Assembly (NCBI GenBank): GCA_963853835.1
Contig: OY970825.1
Span: 43,744,908 to 43,808,907, forward strand
Direction: 5' to 3'
Origin: Calendula officinalis
Taxonomy: Eukaryota; Streptophyta; Magnoliopsida; Asterales; Asteraceae
DNA length: 64,000 nt
The position numbers and the translations under genes were made by a program. The notes under the pieces were generated by a model that worked only from the letters and a program-made list of their open reading frames with translations, did not search any database and had not been told where the DNA came from. Positions 20,726 to 33,445 of this stretch are shown here, in pieces. Position 1 is the stretch's first letter; every line of letters starts with the position of its first letter.

Positions 20726-22853
20726 ACATATTCCGAGACTCGTGGTCACAACTTCACTCTAAATGCCTCATTTGATGAAATTGACTCCAACTCATATGAC
20801 GGGCTAGTTATACCCGGAGGCCGTGCTCCAGAATATCTTGCTATGAACGAATCTGTCCTTGAGCTCGTGAAACATTTTGCCAAAAATGGGAAACCCATCG
20901 CCTCCATCTGTCACGGACAGCTGATATTGGCTGCTGCTGATGTCATCAAAGGTCGGAAGGTGACAGCTCATCCTACTCTGGGCCCTCTTCTGGTTGCTGC
21001 TGGTGCTCAGTGGGCCACAGAGCAATCTTGCGTTGTTGATGGAAACTTAATCACAGGAGCTAGTTATGATGATCATGGTGCGTATATTAATCATTTTATA
21101 ACCGCATTGGGAGCTACTGTAACTGGTTCCAACAAACGCATTCTATTCCTCTGTGGGGTAAGACGTAATTCCTTACCGCTTGTTTTTTTGCAGTGTTGTA
21201 AATATCGGTCTAGGCGGCCACCTAGTAATCAGTCAAAGTCAACGTAAGTCAAACTTAAAAAAATTAAAAATCAATTTTAGGGTTTTTATTATTAATTTGG
21301 TTATCTTTTTATGGACTTAAGGTTTTTATTTTGAACATTGTTAAATTTTTTGCATGGTTATTGACTAATTGGTTATTTTGTTAGGATATTGCTAATATTT
21401 ATTTATATAAAAATAAATTATTTTGTAGTTTATGGTACCCGATTAATCGCCCCCAAACCCATTAATTGCTTGAAGGTGGTCGACCGCCTAAGTACCGCCG
21501 ATCGTTTATATAACCTTGGTTTTTTGGAATTTAAGTATCAATTGTCATTTGCTATTAGTATTTTGTAATTATAACTTAGGATAACATAACTTAGGTTATA
21601 AAAGATAATTAGTAAAAAGGTGTCATTACCGAACTGGTGCCACCAACAGGTGTACCATTTCATCACACCTTTTTGTTATCTATAAATATGTATCATCGTA
21701 ATCATTCCAAATAGTGGATGATGAATCAGAATGTAAATCAAAACTATCAATGAAATTATGCTTTTTATTAAAATCTTTATCTATTAGTCTTCAAACAATC
21801 CTACATTTCCAACATAAAAAAAAAGTAAATGTGTACATATTTTGGTGGTGTGCAGGATTACATGGAAGATTATGAGGTAATTGTTCCTTTTCAGTCCCTT
21901 GAAGCTCTTAAATGCCATGTAGATGCGGTTTGTCCCAACAAAAAAGCAGGAGATAAGTGCCCGACAGTTGTCCATGATTTTGAAGGGGACCAAACATACA
22001 GTGAAAAACCAGGACATGATTTCAAACTAACTGCTAATTTCCATGATGTTGATGTTACAAGTTATGATGGTCTTGTTATTCCGGGAGGCCGAGCTCCAGA
22101 ATACCTTGCATTAGACCAGGCAGTTATTAAGGTTGTAAAACATTTTATGGAGTCTGGAAAACCCGTAGCATCCATTTGCCATGGCCAACAGATCTTGTCT
22201 GCAGCTGGTCTTCTCAAGGTATTCAAAATCTTTTTCAATCCTAAGTTATTTCCAATATTATTAATTTTGAGATGTGTTCAAGGTAGTACTTGTAGTCCCA
22301 AAGGACAAATCACCATTGATCAATAATAATTAGTGGTCAAGATTAATCACATATTTTATACATGGAGGGGTATTTTGGTCATTTGACACTCACATTATTT
22401 TTTTTATTTTATGTTTTCTCGTCAAAAAAGAAAAAAAAAATCATGTGATAATCACATGTGATTGTATACTTGATCACATGAAGTATACAATCACATCGCA
22501 TGTGATTAAGTATACAATACATGTGGTGATTTTTTTGACGAAAAAATGAAATAATGTGAGTGTCAAATGACCAAAATACCCCTCCATGTGTGATTAATCT
22601 TGGGCGACTATTATCATTGATCGATGGTTGAGATTTGTCCCTCTGATATTAATTTTATATTTGTTAATAATTGGAGTAGGGAAAGAAATGCACTGCATAT
22701 CCGGCTGTGAAACTGAATGTGGTGTTGGGTGGTGGAAGCTGGTTAGAACCGGAGCCAATAGACCACTGATGGAAATCTAGTAACAGGGGCACGGGACACC
22801 CTCACTTCATCTCTCACTTCATGTCATTGCTTGCTCTACAAGTTTCTTTCTAG
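20726..22853 (+). CDS. DJ1D: DJ-1 homolog D, exons 3-5 (3' part), last exon damaged
   Basis: Exon 3 (20726-21157) starts TYSETRGHNFTLNA and completes the first DJ-1/PfpI domain; VIPGGRAPEYLA and SICHGQLILAAA carry the nucleophile-elbow cysteine. Exon 4 (21856-22218) opens the second domain (DYMEDYEVIVPFQSL, again VIPGGRAPEYLAL and SICHGQQILSAA). Exon 5 (22680-22853) reads KCTAYPAVKLNVVLGGGSW and PIDH, then meets TGA at 22767. The downstream DNA still codes TDGNLVTGA in another frame and, back in the original frame, GHPHFISHFMSLLALQVSF to TAG at 22851. Two small deletions totalling about 15 bp explain this. The predicted product loses about 30 C-terminal residues (about 350 of roughly 390). 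Exons 1-2 are at 10241-10482. Confidence 0.85.
21191..21518. mobile_element. hAT-type MITE in DJ-1D intron 3
   Basis: 328 bp with imperfect terminal repeats CAGTGTTGTAAATATCGG and its counterpart CCGATCGTTTATATAACCTTG. Nearly matching 8-bp flanks (TTTTTTTG and GTTTTTTG) fit a hAT target-site duplication. Confidence 0.65.
22269..22646. mobile_element. Mutator-like MITE, family A copy 1, in DJ-1D intron 4
   Basis: Starts GAGATGTGTTCAAGGTAGTAC. Long inverted repeats share GGGGTATTTTGGTCATTTGA with the copies at 30536, 58608, 63040 and 63745. The 10-bp duplication TATTAATTTT lies at 22259-22268 and 22647-22656. The right terminal repeat lacks about 40 bp. The core holds palindromic GTATACAATCACATG motifs. 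Confidence 0.8.
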
Positions 22854-25850
22854 TCACCATACTCAAATTATGTTTGATTATGCATAAGCTAACATATACC
22901 ATATGGTGGGTGGATCCATGTACCCAATTTCAGGTTGCAAAACACTATTCTCGCTCTTATTTTGTTTTGTTTTTATATACTTTCACTTTTTAGCAAGACT
23001 CTCTTTGAAGGTTATGTGTGTTTTGTTTCATGAAATGACTTTGCTTTTAACTGCTTTCGAGTTAGTGTAGTTTTTTTTTTTTTTTTTAATTTTTGTTTTT
23101 AGCTTGCGATTCTGAGCTGGTTGTTTGGCTGACATTCATAATTAGCTTCAAAAATTGAAGCAGAAGCAAATTTATAATCTTATAGTAATATCATTAAGAT
23201 AGTATGTCAAGTTGGGAAAATTTATAGAATATTGTTGAAGATTCTACTTGCCTTACTTTAAGCTATTTGATGGGTTGAACAATGTTTGATCTTTCTTCTG
23301 TATAAAAAAAGTAAGAAAATCAAATTGCCTGATCAAGTTGTTAAGGTTTTGGCATCTATATCTTACTCTGAAGAAGAAACAGACCAAGAAACAAAATCCA
23401 CAGTAACTACTAAGTTTTAACCCTCCTATTATTCACTTACTTTTCACCATGTGTTTCATTGACTATTTTACTTTGCATCATTTCGAACTATGGGTTGGGT
23501 CGGGTCGGGTCGGAGGGCTGGGTTGACTTCATATACTTTATGTCCAAAAGTTGTAGATTTTCGTTTTGGGTTTTTTGTTACTAAAATAATAATGTTTACA
23601 CCATGCATAAACGTTCTTTTTTTCAATTTATTTTCATCATGCGTTTCATTGACTACTTTACTTTGCATCTTTCTGGGTTTTTCTCTTTTACCCGCTAAAT
23701 ATAAAACATAACTTGAGACGACCCAAAAATACGTCTAAATTGCCACCTCATCATCGTAAGTCTTTATGTGTGTCCGAAAAAGCGATAAATACATAGCATT
23801 GTCCCCTATTATAGTATATAATATTTTGCTTAAGATGAATAGTGGGGTTTTTTTTAAGCCTTTGTTGTTGATTTTTTTAATCTTTTATTTGCAACATAAT
23901 AAAGTTTGTTTCAAACCAATATTGAGATATATTTTAGTTAGAAATATTGTTTTATTATTACTCTTTAAAAAAATTGGTTTTAAAGAGATCTTAATTTACA
24001 AAATTTCATATTATATGATCTTTGTTTCAATTCGTATGTGGTGCAACTTGTCAAATCGATCCTTGTATACTGATGTCAATTATTCTTCATGGATTAATTC
24101 TTTACCGGGATCAAAGGTGCACAACAACATACGTTGAAAATGATTATTCTGGACCATTAATGTTGAAAATTGAATTAATGGAGTAAAGGTGCACAACAAC
24201 ATATAGTCCAGGGACAATTCATGTAGCCTTTTCTTTTTTGTGACATCCAAAATATCTATTGAGGGTGAGCCCACGCCCCACACGGCATGGTACAACGGAT
24301 CTAAGAATATTAACTTTTTCCGATTTTTAATTAGTTTCCTTAAATCCATTGTCGGGATTAGGCTGCTTTACCGTTCATTATTGAGAAGTGATTTGCATAA
24401 TTTGTGCATAATAAACACTATTAATTTGACGTCTTTAATTTCACATTTATATATACTTTTATATAATAGTACGTTACCCGTACAATGCAGCAGCGGCTAC
24501 TCTATGTAACCATATGTTGTGGTGATGAGAACTTGTTCGGTTACATATTTTTTCTAATTTCATATTTATATACTTTTATATGATAGTAGGGTACCCACTG
24601 ACATTAGCACCCTTGCAGGGATAAAAGAATGGCGAGGGTCAAGGGGGCGCCGCCCCCTTACGGGGTCTTAGAGGCAGCAATTCTAGTGGGGTCTAAGGCC
24701 CAAGGGGTAGACACCTGAAGCAGAAACGAATTTAACATTTGGGACTCTATTACGGAAATATTTCTTTGGTTATACACCAACAAGTTTGCAAGAATTAGTT
24801 TTGTAAACCTAGCTATAAGACAACTACTAATTGCTCATCGCTTGCCTACTCCTATATATTTTTCAAACTTTGTTTGTGCTTTAGGAATTGGCTGACAACC
24901 ACTACACTACATAAACCACACACTGTAGGTTTTTTTATTTGGTATTACAGATTTTGTTTGGATTTTAGGTTTGAACTATTTTACTAATACTTTGGTTTTT
25001 TAAGATTGCTATGCGCTATTTCGTAACCTTTTTAATCCGTATGACCGTAACATCCGGAAAAAAATTCAATTTTCTTCTTACACAAACAAATTTGAGTAGT
25101 AACACGTGTCACTGTAGACTCTACAAGAGACACCCGCCCCTAACTATTACGTAATTTATGAATTTAAAATATTGTTTTAATGTTAAAAAGACACGTTCAT
25201 AATAATACTTCACTTTTTATAATAAGGATTCGATTCGAATCTGGACCTTGAAATACACTTTAATATGATTTTAAACCGATCATCCGAATCAAAATAGCTT
25301 CCACTAGAATCTATATTATCTGAATTAGTTACCCAAAATCTCATATATAAAAAACACAAATCGTAAAATTTAGGTTGTTTAAGGATGTGGAACGTGAATG
25401 AGATGTAGAAGATGATTCATGTGGTCAGCTCACATGATGGTCGGAGAAGGGAATCTGATTATTTCAATTCCATAAAAAATAATTAAACTAAAAGAAAAAT
25501 AAATATACAAGAAAAAAACCAATTGCAAATAAGTAAAAATGGAAAAATATATTAAAAGGTAGAATTATAAAAGAAGGTATTTCAAGCATTTTATTTGTTG
25601 GGAAAAAGTAGCAAATATTGGAACAATTAATGTGATCAACTTGTTAGGGACCAAATTTGAAAAACAATTTAAAATTGTAAATTTTAAAGGAAAAATCGAC
25701 GCAATCCGCCGGCGTCCACTAATGTGTGCGTTGGAAAAGAACTCAAATTGCAATTTGCATGCAATAAAGCCAAATACTCCAACTGTACACGGAATCGAAT
25801 CCTTCACATTCACCTCCATAAAACCAAACAACCCAACTTGGCTTAGTGAG
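22854..25850. other. Intergenic DNA with scattered repeat debris
   Basis: No gene recognised. It holds a poly-T run (about 23071), GGGTC repeats (23493-23515), a 71-bp-spaced direct repeat of AAGGTGCACAACAACATA (24114 and 24185), and a hairpin of AAGGGGGCG and CGCCCCCTT (about 24644-24663). At about 24440-24600 a repeated TTTATATACTTTTATA(T/A) block precedes a sequence resembling decayed Helitron 3' ends (TACCCGTACAATGCAGCAGC). Confidence 0.45.
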
Positions 25851-25858
25851 CATGATAG

Positions 25859-26252
25859 GGAGGGCTGTAAAAAAACCTAACACGACACGATAAAATTATA
25901 TGAAATGATACAAAATTAAAACCAAATCGAAATTTAAATTTGTGTCGTGTCGTGTGAAACAAACACGAAGTCATCTCGTGTCGTGTTCGTGTTCAGAGAT
26001 TAACACGGAATTGACACGATAATTATGAATTTTGGAACATTTAGAAATTTATGTTATATTTTTGTCGTGTTTGTCGTGTTTTTAGCATGTTGTAAGTAAG
26101 AATTTTGATATATTTGTTATTTATTTCGTATTGTTGTTTTTTAATCGTGTCGTGTTCGTGTTAACAAAATAAAACATGACTTCGTGTCGTGTTGAACGAA
26201 TTCGTGTCGTGTTACCCAAAAACACTAAACGATAGCACAATTTGACAGTCCT
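25859..26252. mobile_element. hAT-type MITE rich in TCGTGT motifs
   Basis: 394 bp with ends GGAGGGCTGTAAA and TTTGACAGTCCT, flanked by CATGATAG (25851-25858) and AATGATAG (26253-26260), a 7-of-8 match to an 8-bp duplication. The interior repeats GTGTCGTGTTCGTG in both orientations. Confidence 0.7.
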
Positions 26253-26580
26253 AATGATAGGATATTTCCTGTACTCTACTACTTTCTTCATCTTAGGACA
26301 ACTACTTTTTTTTATTATTATTTCATATTCATATATGCTAATTAATAAACATGATAACAAATTAATGCTACAACAACGGGATACACAATCCATTCAAAGC
26401 AGAAGTAAGATATATACAGTCGTATATATATGTAGGTAGATAGACTGCTTTCAGTGAAATTTTCGGCAAAAGTGCGAATGAAAGTATATGAGTGTATATC
26501 TGATACATATGTGTACTAGGTTTTCACCCGATTAACTAAACTAAAACTAGCAAATAAAAACTAGTTGATCAATTGTTGCC

Positions 26581-26672
26581 AAAACACAACATACGAAAAT
26601 ATGTGGAACACTGAATTGCTCTGCTGGAATCACACCCAAAACACAACATACGAAAATATGTGGAACACTGAA
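26581..26672. repeat. Short tandem repeat, 57-bp period
   Basis: AAAACACAACATACGAAAAT and the following bases to CACTGAAT occur twice, starting at 26581 and 26638. No coding role could be supported. Confidence 0.7.
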
Positions 26673-26699
26673 TGCAAAAACCGAATACTGACCAACCAA

Positions 26700-27906
26700 A
26701 ACAACATCTACAGGTGCATCTTGGCTTTTTTGACATGGAGCAGTGTTGCCCGGTGTGCAGCGGCGGCTCATGAATAGGGAGTGGACGAGATTGAAGTGTT
26801 GAAACGTTATTAGTGTTTCTAACCTTAAGCCCCTATTTATAAGGATTAATTATTAAAATCTAAGTTGAATCTAGATAAACTTTATATATTTTTCTATATG
26901 TAAATGAATTTTGTAAGGTCCCAAAACACTATACAACAAGGAAGTCGCCTTCAAACAATTTCATTTACTCACTCATAATTTGCACCATGAATTAAGCATC
27001 CAATTCTCACCCATGTGCCCTACTCAACTAGCGTCTTTAGCGTACTTAAACAAGTGACCAAAAACGTGTAGCAGTCTCTACTAATCCAAGAGTCTATGGT
27101 TCTTAGTACTCAGAATCGTATTTGATACAATCAATATCATAGCACTAATTAAACAATGGTAATCTTGTCTGACCAAAAGCATGAGGTTTGTTCGGAATTT
27201 TTGATGAGTGATCATTACCCTCGTAATCGCATACATTAAACTAAGTATTTATCCATACAAATTGTGAATTAACTAAGTAGCAAAATCTCATGCAAAATGT
27301 CCTTATACATGAAGTCTAAGTAGGGTCGGGAGTTTTTTTTTTTTTTTTTTGCAAGAATGATGTTGTTTTCCTCAAAATTTGCAAAACTAATGCTGTTTTT
27401 TTTCTTTTGCAGAAATAATGCAAATGGGTATCCCGGGCCCCTCCTTTCGAGTAAGTTAAAGAGCCAATTATGATAATGTATGGGGCAAATTTGCTCACTT
27501 AGAAAAGTTTGGGGACGTAAGTGAAAATACATGAATCCTGATGTGTATATGAGTCGGCCTAATGATTTGGTGGTTCGTCCTCCTTCCGTGAAATATCTTT
27601 TATTCCTTCTTCTTCCTGTTGCTCGCCGATCAATAATAAGCGATCGATCTATGCTTTTCTTGCCGGTTTGATTTTATCGGTCTAGATTATGAGCTGGTTT
27701 GACAAACTCCGGGGTTCTAATTGTAGCCGCTTTATTGCCGGCCTTTTAATTTTCATTCTCTATCATTCTAATCGATCAGTCTCTAATTTCCCAAATCCTA
27801 TACACCCTTTCGCTTCTTCGATTTCGATTTAGATTTGAATTTTCCTCCATTCATTGCCTTTAGAGTTTCTTTCTTTCTTTCTCGATCTGTCTCTTTTTCT
27901 TTCTCG
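26700..27906. other. Upstream region of the polyamine oxidase gene
   Basis: AT-rich DNA with a T run (27334-27350) and, from about 27560, a CT-rich stretch typical of a 5' UTR (TTTCTTTCTTTCTCGATCTG near 27870) leading to the ATG at 27907. No clear TATA box was picked. Confidence 0.4.
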
Positions 27907-30900
27907 ATGGATTTCAAAGATTCGATTTCTGGTAAATTTCATGCCCTCATTCATTGCTTTTTCCTTCTACTTTTTCTGCATTATATATGTTTGTATGAAA
28001 ATGTTATAAAATGATATTTTTCTAAGTTTGATGAGTATATTATTTTTTATTCTTATTTGATTCATATGCTGAATTGACCATAATCCTTATGTCTAGTATG
28101 TCACCTGGTATTTAATTATGTATAATACTTTTAAGTGTAGGTTGGTATGGTAATTTTTATGTTGTTATTTACAAGCATTATAGGAAATTAACACTGTGTG
28201 TAGCCGTTCAAAGTCAAACAAACATGTATCATGATGCTGATTGATTTTACAAAATTGCTTATGAAATGATTTCTTTTCAAAAATTATAATCTGTAGGGAA
28301 TTTGAACGTATTCTCTATCTTAGTTCTCCTCCATTTGTAGAACATATTAAATAAGGTTCTTGATCATTCAATTGCTAGTTAGTTTTTTTTGTCTTTCTTG
28401 TAAAATTATATAATATACAATCTCATCTTTGTAGGGACTTTTGCATCGTGTATCGAAAGGCAACAGAGTTCAAAACCTTCAGTTATTGTGATAGGAAGTG
28501 GTATTTCGGGGATATCTGCTGCTCATGTACTTAATAATGCTGATTTTGAGGTAATCTTAGTTCTAACAGTCAAGCTTTTATTTATTTTTTTTTTTTTAAT
28601 TTTTATAAAAAATAATCAAGTCAAGTGGTGGTATGACACTGACAGGTGGTGTTATTGGAATCACGAGATAGAATTGGCGGGCGTATTCACACAGATTACT
28701 CATTTGGTTGTCCAGTTGATATGGGGGCATCATGGTAATTTTGTTTTTTATTTAATTCATAAATTTATTATGTAGGAAACTCAAACTTATAAAATATGAT
28801 TCAGGTTACATGGTGTCTGCAATGAAAATCCTTTGGCCCCTTTAATACGTCATTTAGGGCTTCCTTTATATCGGACAAGTGGTGACAACTCTGTGCTATA
28901 TGACCATGATTTGGAGAGGTAATTTTCACCTTTATTGTTAGTTAGTTAGTCTCTTATGCATATTATCAGGTAATAAATAATTAATAAATAATATGATAAA
29001 TTTGTTGATGGCAGTTATATGCTTTTTGACAAAGAAGGGAATCAGGTTCCTCAACAGATTGTTATTGCAGTTGGAGAAGCATTCTCAAGAATTCTCAAGG
29101 AGGTACATACTTGACTTTTTATTTTATTTTATTTTATTTTTATTTTTTATAATGGTATATATTCTTTTTTAAACAGACTGAAAAGGTGAGGGACGAAAAT
29201 GCACAAGATCTTTCTGTTCTTCAAGCAATATCACTAGTATTGGAAAAACATCCAGAATTAAGGTATTTTTTTAAAAAAATAATATAAAATTTAAATAACA
29301 GGAGATGAATTTTTATTTTTTATTTTTTTATTTATGGTGTAGACAAGAGGGACTAGCTTATGAAGTCCTGCAATGGTACATATGTAGAATGGAAGCATGG
29401 TTTGCTGCAGATCTTGATGTCATATCTCTTAAAAACTGGGATGAGGTGAGTCACCCCATTTTTCTATTTTTTATTAGAGTTAATTACATAAATGGTCCTT
29501 TAGGTTTGTACCATACTACATTTATGGTCTTTTAGTTTCATAAATTACACCGGCAGTCCTTATTTCTGAAACTATTGACACGTTTGGTCCTTTACCTAAA
29601 CAAACATTAACTTTTCCCGTCAGTTATGGGTTTCAAATTGGTGAAGGGAAATGGAAAAGGACATATTTACCCCCTCGTGCATCACATATGACCATACTTG
29701 ACGGGAAAAGTTAACGTGTGTTTTGGTAAAGGACCAAACGTGTCAATATATTCAGAAATAAGGACTACTAGTGTAATTTACGAAACTAAAAGGATCATAT
29801 GTGTAATTCACTCTAAACGTTTTATATGGTTATTGAAAAGACAAATGATTGAATAAATCTTCGATATGCAGGAAAACGTATTGACAGGTGGCCACGGCCT
29901 GATGGTTGAAGGTTACTATCCTGTGCTTAAGGCGCTTGCAAAGGATATTGATATCCGTTTAAATCACAGGTTTGTTTGTTTATTTATATATATATTTCTC
30001 ACCTCTTACATTATATTAGTATATATATATATATTTATAATAATTAGTTATAACTGATTTGATTAGGGTTACACGGATATCAAACGGGCCTAACGAGGTG
30101 ACGGTTACAGTTGAAAACGGGAGGACATTTGTTGCAGACGCTGCAATTATGACGATTCCAATAGGGGTATTAAAAGCCAACTTAATTGAATTTGACCCAA
30201 AATTACCCGAATGGAAAGCTTCTGCCATATCAGATCTCGGAATGGGTAACGAGAATAAAATCGCGTTACGTTTCGATAACGTGTTTTGGCCGAATGTGGA
30301 GTTGTTGGGAACGGTTGCACCGACATCGTATTCTTGCGGGTATTTTTTGAATCTGCACAAAGCGACAGGTCATCCGGTTCTTGTTTATATGGCTGCTGGC
30401 AGATTTGCTTATGATCTTGAGAAATTGTCTGAAGAAGCTGCTGCTGATTTTGCAATGTTGCAACTCAAGAAAATGTTCCCTCAAGCAACTCAACCAGTAA
30501 GTTGATCGCCTTCTATTTTTCATAATAAATAATAAGAGAATTGTTATTGGTAATTCTTTAATTAAATTTCAACCATTGATCAATAATAATTAATGGTCAA
30601 AATTAATCGTATATTTTACACATGGAGGGGTATTTTGGTCATTTGACACCCACCTTAGTTTTAATCCAATTCTTTTATATTATACTTCCTCGGATTCAAA
30701 ATAAGTGACATACTTTCCATTTTGGAGTGATTCAAAATAAGTGACACACTTTGAAAAATTAACTTATTTGGCAAAAAATGGTGGGACTCATACCCACTAA
30801 CTATCTACTTTAACAAGTGAAATGACCCCTTTACCCTTACTTTTACTTTTAAACATCATTAACTCCACTTTTTTCAAAAGGTGTGGGACTTAACCATCAT

Positions 30901-31533
30901 TATAATCTTTTGCCTAAAAAACCCAAAGTATGTCACTTATTTTGAATCGAAGGAGGTATTATTTTCGTTAAAAAACAATATTATGTGATAATCACACGAT
31001 GTTTTTTTTAACAAAAAAAAAAACAATTAATATAATAGAAATTAATAAAAATATATAAAAAAAGGTTACGCGAGTGTCAAATGACCAAAATACCCGTCCA
31101 TGTATAAAATGTATAATTAATTTTGACCATTGGTTATTATTGATGAATAGTTGAGATTGTCCTTTGGGACTATGAAGGACTACACATGTGATAATAAATA
31201 ATAATAATAAATAATTTGTTGTTGCAGGTTCAGTATCTTGTGTCACGTTGGGGAACGGACCCAAACTCACTTGGATGCTACTCATACGACGTGGTGGGGA
31301 AGCCGACTGATATCTATGAGAGGCTGCGGGCCCCCCTGGGAAACCTCTTCTTTGGAGGAGAAGCTGTGAGTGTGGAGAATCAGGGGTCCGTTCACGGGGC
31401 TTACTCTTCCGGTGTTGCTGCTGCTGAAAAATGCCGCAACTTTCTAATGGAAAAACGCGGCTTTCTCGACAAGTTTCATCTGGTTTCGTTTAGCGATTCC
31501 ATTCTTTTCCCCCTTCAGATCTCCAGGATGTAG
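27907..31533 (+). CDS. PAO: Peroxisomal polyamine oxidase (PAO2/3/4-like)
   Basis: Ten exons join in frame to 484 residues: 27907-27931, 28435-28550, 28646-28734, 28805-28918, 29015-29102, 29177-29262, 29343-29445, 29872-29969, 30067-30496 and 31228-31533. The product is an FAD amine oxidase: the dinucleotide-binding motif VIVIGSGISGISAAHVL is at about 25, followed by ESRDRIGGRIHTDYSFG and MGASWLHG. GGHGLMVEGYYPV and the C-terminal FGGEA and SVHGAYSSG FAD segment are present. It ends SRM, a PTS1-like peroxisomal signal (SRL in Arabidopsis PAO2). Family members back-convert spermine and spermidine, releasing H2O2. AATAAA at 31560 is a plausible poly(A) signal. Introns 7 and 9 carry MITEs. No damage seen. 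Confidence 0.95.
29477..29813. mobile_element. MITE family B copy 1, in PAO intron 7
   Basis: 337 bp with ends GAGTTAATTACATAAATGGT and its near-complement ending CTC. Inverted motifs include TTGACACGTTTGGTCC/GGACCAAACGTGTCAA. It is related along its length to 52572-52893. No convincing target duplication was found here. Confidence 0.75.
30536..31190. mobile_element. Mutator-like MITE, family A copy 2, in PAO intron 9
   Basis: 655 bp including a nested Stowaway MITE at 30685-30956. It has the family A motifs ATTGATCAATAATAATTAAT and GGGGTATTTTGGTCATTTGA in inverted repeats. ATAATAAATAATAA occurs on both sides, but low complexity makes the duplication length uncertain. Confidence 0.75.
30685..30956. 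mobile_element. Stowaway-like MITE nested in family A MITE
   Basis: 272 bp with ends CTTCCTCGGATTCAAAATAA and TTATTTTGAATCGAAGGAGG, flanked by TA. Its interior (GTGACACACTTTGAAAA, CATCATTAAC) matches 9726-10006. Confidence 0.85.
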
Positions 31534-31569
31534 TGTACACCTTTCTTCATTTAGTATTTAATAAACTAT

Positions 31570-32508
31570 CTATGTGTTTTGTTTGTGAAAAACTTTTCCT
31601 TTTTTCTCATCCATTCTTTTTCCCAAAACATAGAGTTACTGGATAATCACCAAACCAACCTTATTGGCATGTAATTTTACCTCAAAATATCCACCATAAA
31701 AAATGTTATGATCCGTTTGGGGGTTTCTTATAATTAAATTGATAGTGACTCAACAAATGACACAATTCAAACATAAACCTGCCTGCATTATAAATGTTTT
31801 TCTACTACCATTACCATATGCAAAGACAGTAGTGCAAGAATCAAATGCATCACTTCTGTTTCATATCTTCTTGCCCATAACATATATAAATCTACCTTGT
31901 AATTTTCATTAAAAAAAATCAGAAAATCAAAAATCAAATCAACATGTATAGTTTTTGCAACATATACAAATTACAAAATTAATGGCACCGTAAACTTACC
32001 AAGAGTATGGATCTTTGAGCTGTACAATCAAGGACTGATACACAAGGTATTGACTCTTTAGACATACCAAAACTCATGAGGCAATAATGGACGAACTTTT
32101 GAGATCGGATGGATCATCAGAGCGTTTTGTTGGAGTGCACACATTTAAATTCCGTGTTTGAGATGAAGAATTTACTTTACTTGGTGAGATCCCATTGGAA
32201 CAACAATTTGCAAGATTTGTTAACGTTTTGAAGCGAAGAGAAATGGTACCGTTTGCATATTAAAAAATTTTTGTTCTAAAGTCTAAGAATAAAAAAATGG
32301 ATTTAGGTTATAAAGCACAAGCAATCGAGCTCTAGTTATAGCCGTGTTAAAGTCTTTTTGTCCATTTAACATGGTTTTAACACTAACCTTAAAATTACAT
32401 TTCTAGTTGAACATTCTTACAACACTCTTTTAAGACCCACAAAAAAATACCTTAAACCAATCACAATTTACAAAATTAAAAAAGAAAAGGAAAAACCGTG
32501 TGTGTATG
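31570..32508. other. Intergenic DNA, nothing recognised
   Basis: AT-rich sequence downstream of PAO. No coding region, structured repeat or RNA gene recognised. Confidence 0.45.
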
Positions 32509-32675
32509 CAGGGGAGGACCTAGTATGGTGCATAGGGGTTGCCCGTGCAACACCTGAATTTTTTTCCGAATAGTGTTAAAAAAAATTCTTTTCTTTTGTT
32601 AGTGTAGGTGACACCCCTGAGAAAAAAATGTGCAACCGGTGCCACCCCTCGGCATTTTTTCTGGGTCCGCCACTG
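32509..32675. mobile_element. hAT-type MITE with perfect 8-bp duplication
   Basis: 167 bp. The ends are CAGGGGAGGACCTAG and CTGGGTCCGCCACTG, an imperfect inverted pair. TGTGTATG is repeated exactly at 32501-32508 and 32676-32683. The CA...TG ends and 8-bp duplication are typical of hAT. Confidence 0.88.
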
Positions 32676-32683
32676 TGTGTATG

Positions 32684-33440
32684 GCGTACCGCCGTGTGTA
32701 TGGCGAAATCAGTTTGGCGTAACATAGGGTATGACATAGCGACATTAAAATGGGAATTTTTCGCCCTTTGGCGTGATTTTAACGAAAGCACACCAAGTGC
32801 TCTAAGCATAAAGTCTTACAAATATGAAGTCTTATGATTGGTACTTAGTATTAGTTGTTGATTGCTAAATTGTTATGGTTTATAGAATGGATTTAGGTTT
32901 TACAAATTGTTTAGTTGTTACGAAATGTGATTTGTAATTAATTTTTCTGATTGTTTTGTATATAAACTCTTAGCTTGTGATTGTATTATATCTTAACAAT
33001 ATAAATCCTCAAATATCAAATTATGAAATATTTTAAGTTTTGGTCACCATTTACGATTCATATCGATAAATTTGGATTTTGACGTATCAAATGATAAATG
33101 ATCTTATGATCATATGAATGAAATATGAATCTCAAATGAGATTTGGACTTGTGCTAGATTTAAAAAAATAAAAATCGATCCTATTAATGATCAATTGAAC
33201 AAATGTGTGATGGATTACTATTGTCGAGTACAATGTATATGTGATTTTCCATGGTCGTCCACCAAAACTTGAATTTTGGGCTCTTATTTCTCAAAACCTC
33301 TTCGGTAAACTCAAAAGTCTTGCAAAGACATGTAGCAATCTTAAACTTGTGACCTCTTGGTATGCAAGAGAATTTTCAACAGTTATTCATTATTTTAGTT
33401 TATAAGTTTCTAAAAAGAATAGAACGAAATTAGGCCCCTA
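32684..33440. other. Intergenic DNA, nothing recognised
   Basis: AT-rich sequence between the hAT MITE and a copia element, with no feature I can support. Confidence 0.4.
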
Positions 33441-33445
33441 CCAAT

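Noticed and set aside
23766..24137. 123-codon frame in intergenic DNA
   Set aside because: Low-complexity, AT-driven Leu/Ile/Phe-rich peptide without motifs.
24640..24670. GC hairpin with CTTAG nearby as a Helitron end
   Set aside because: The terminal CTRR motif is not met and no 5' end with TC was found.
26547..26777. Overlapping frames on both strands with a repeated MWNTE / PHIFVCCVL phrase
   Set aside because: The repetition reflects a 57-bp tandem DNA repeat, not a protein repeat.
27269..27532. Minus-strand frame upstream of PAO
   Set aside because: Lys runs come from a T homopolymer; no homology recognised.
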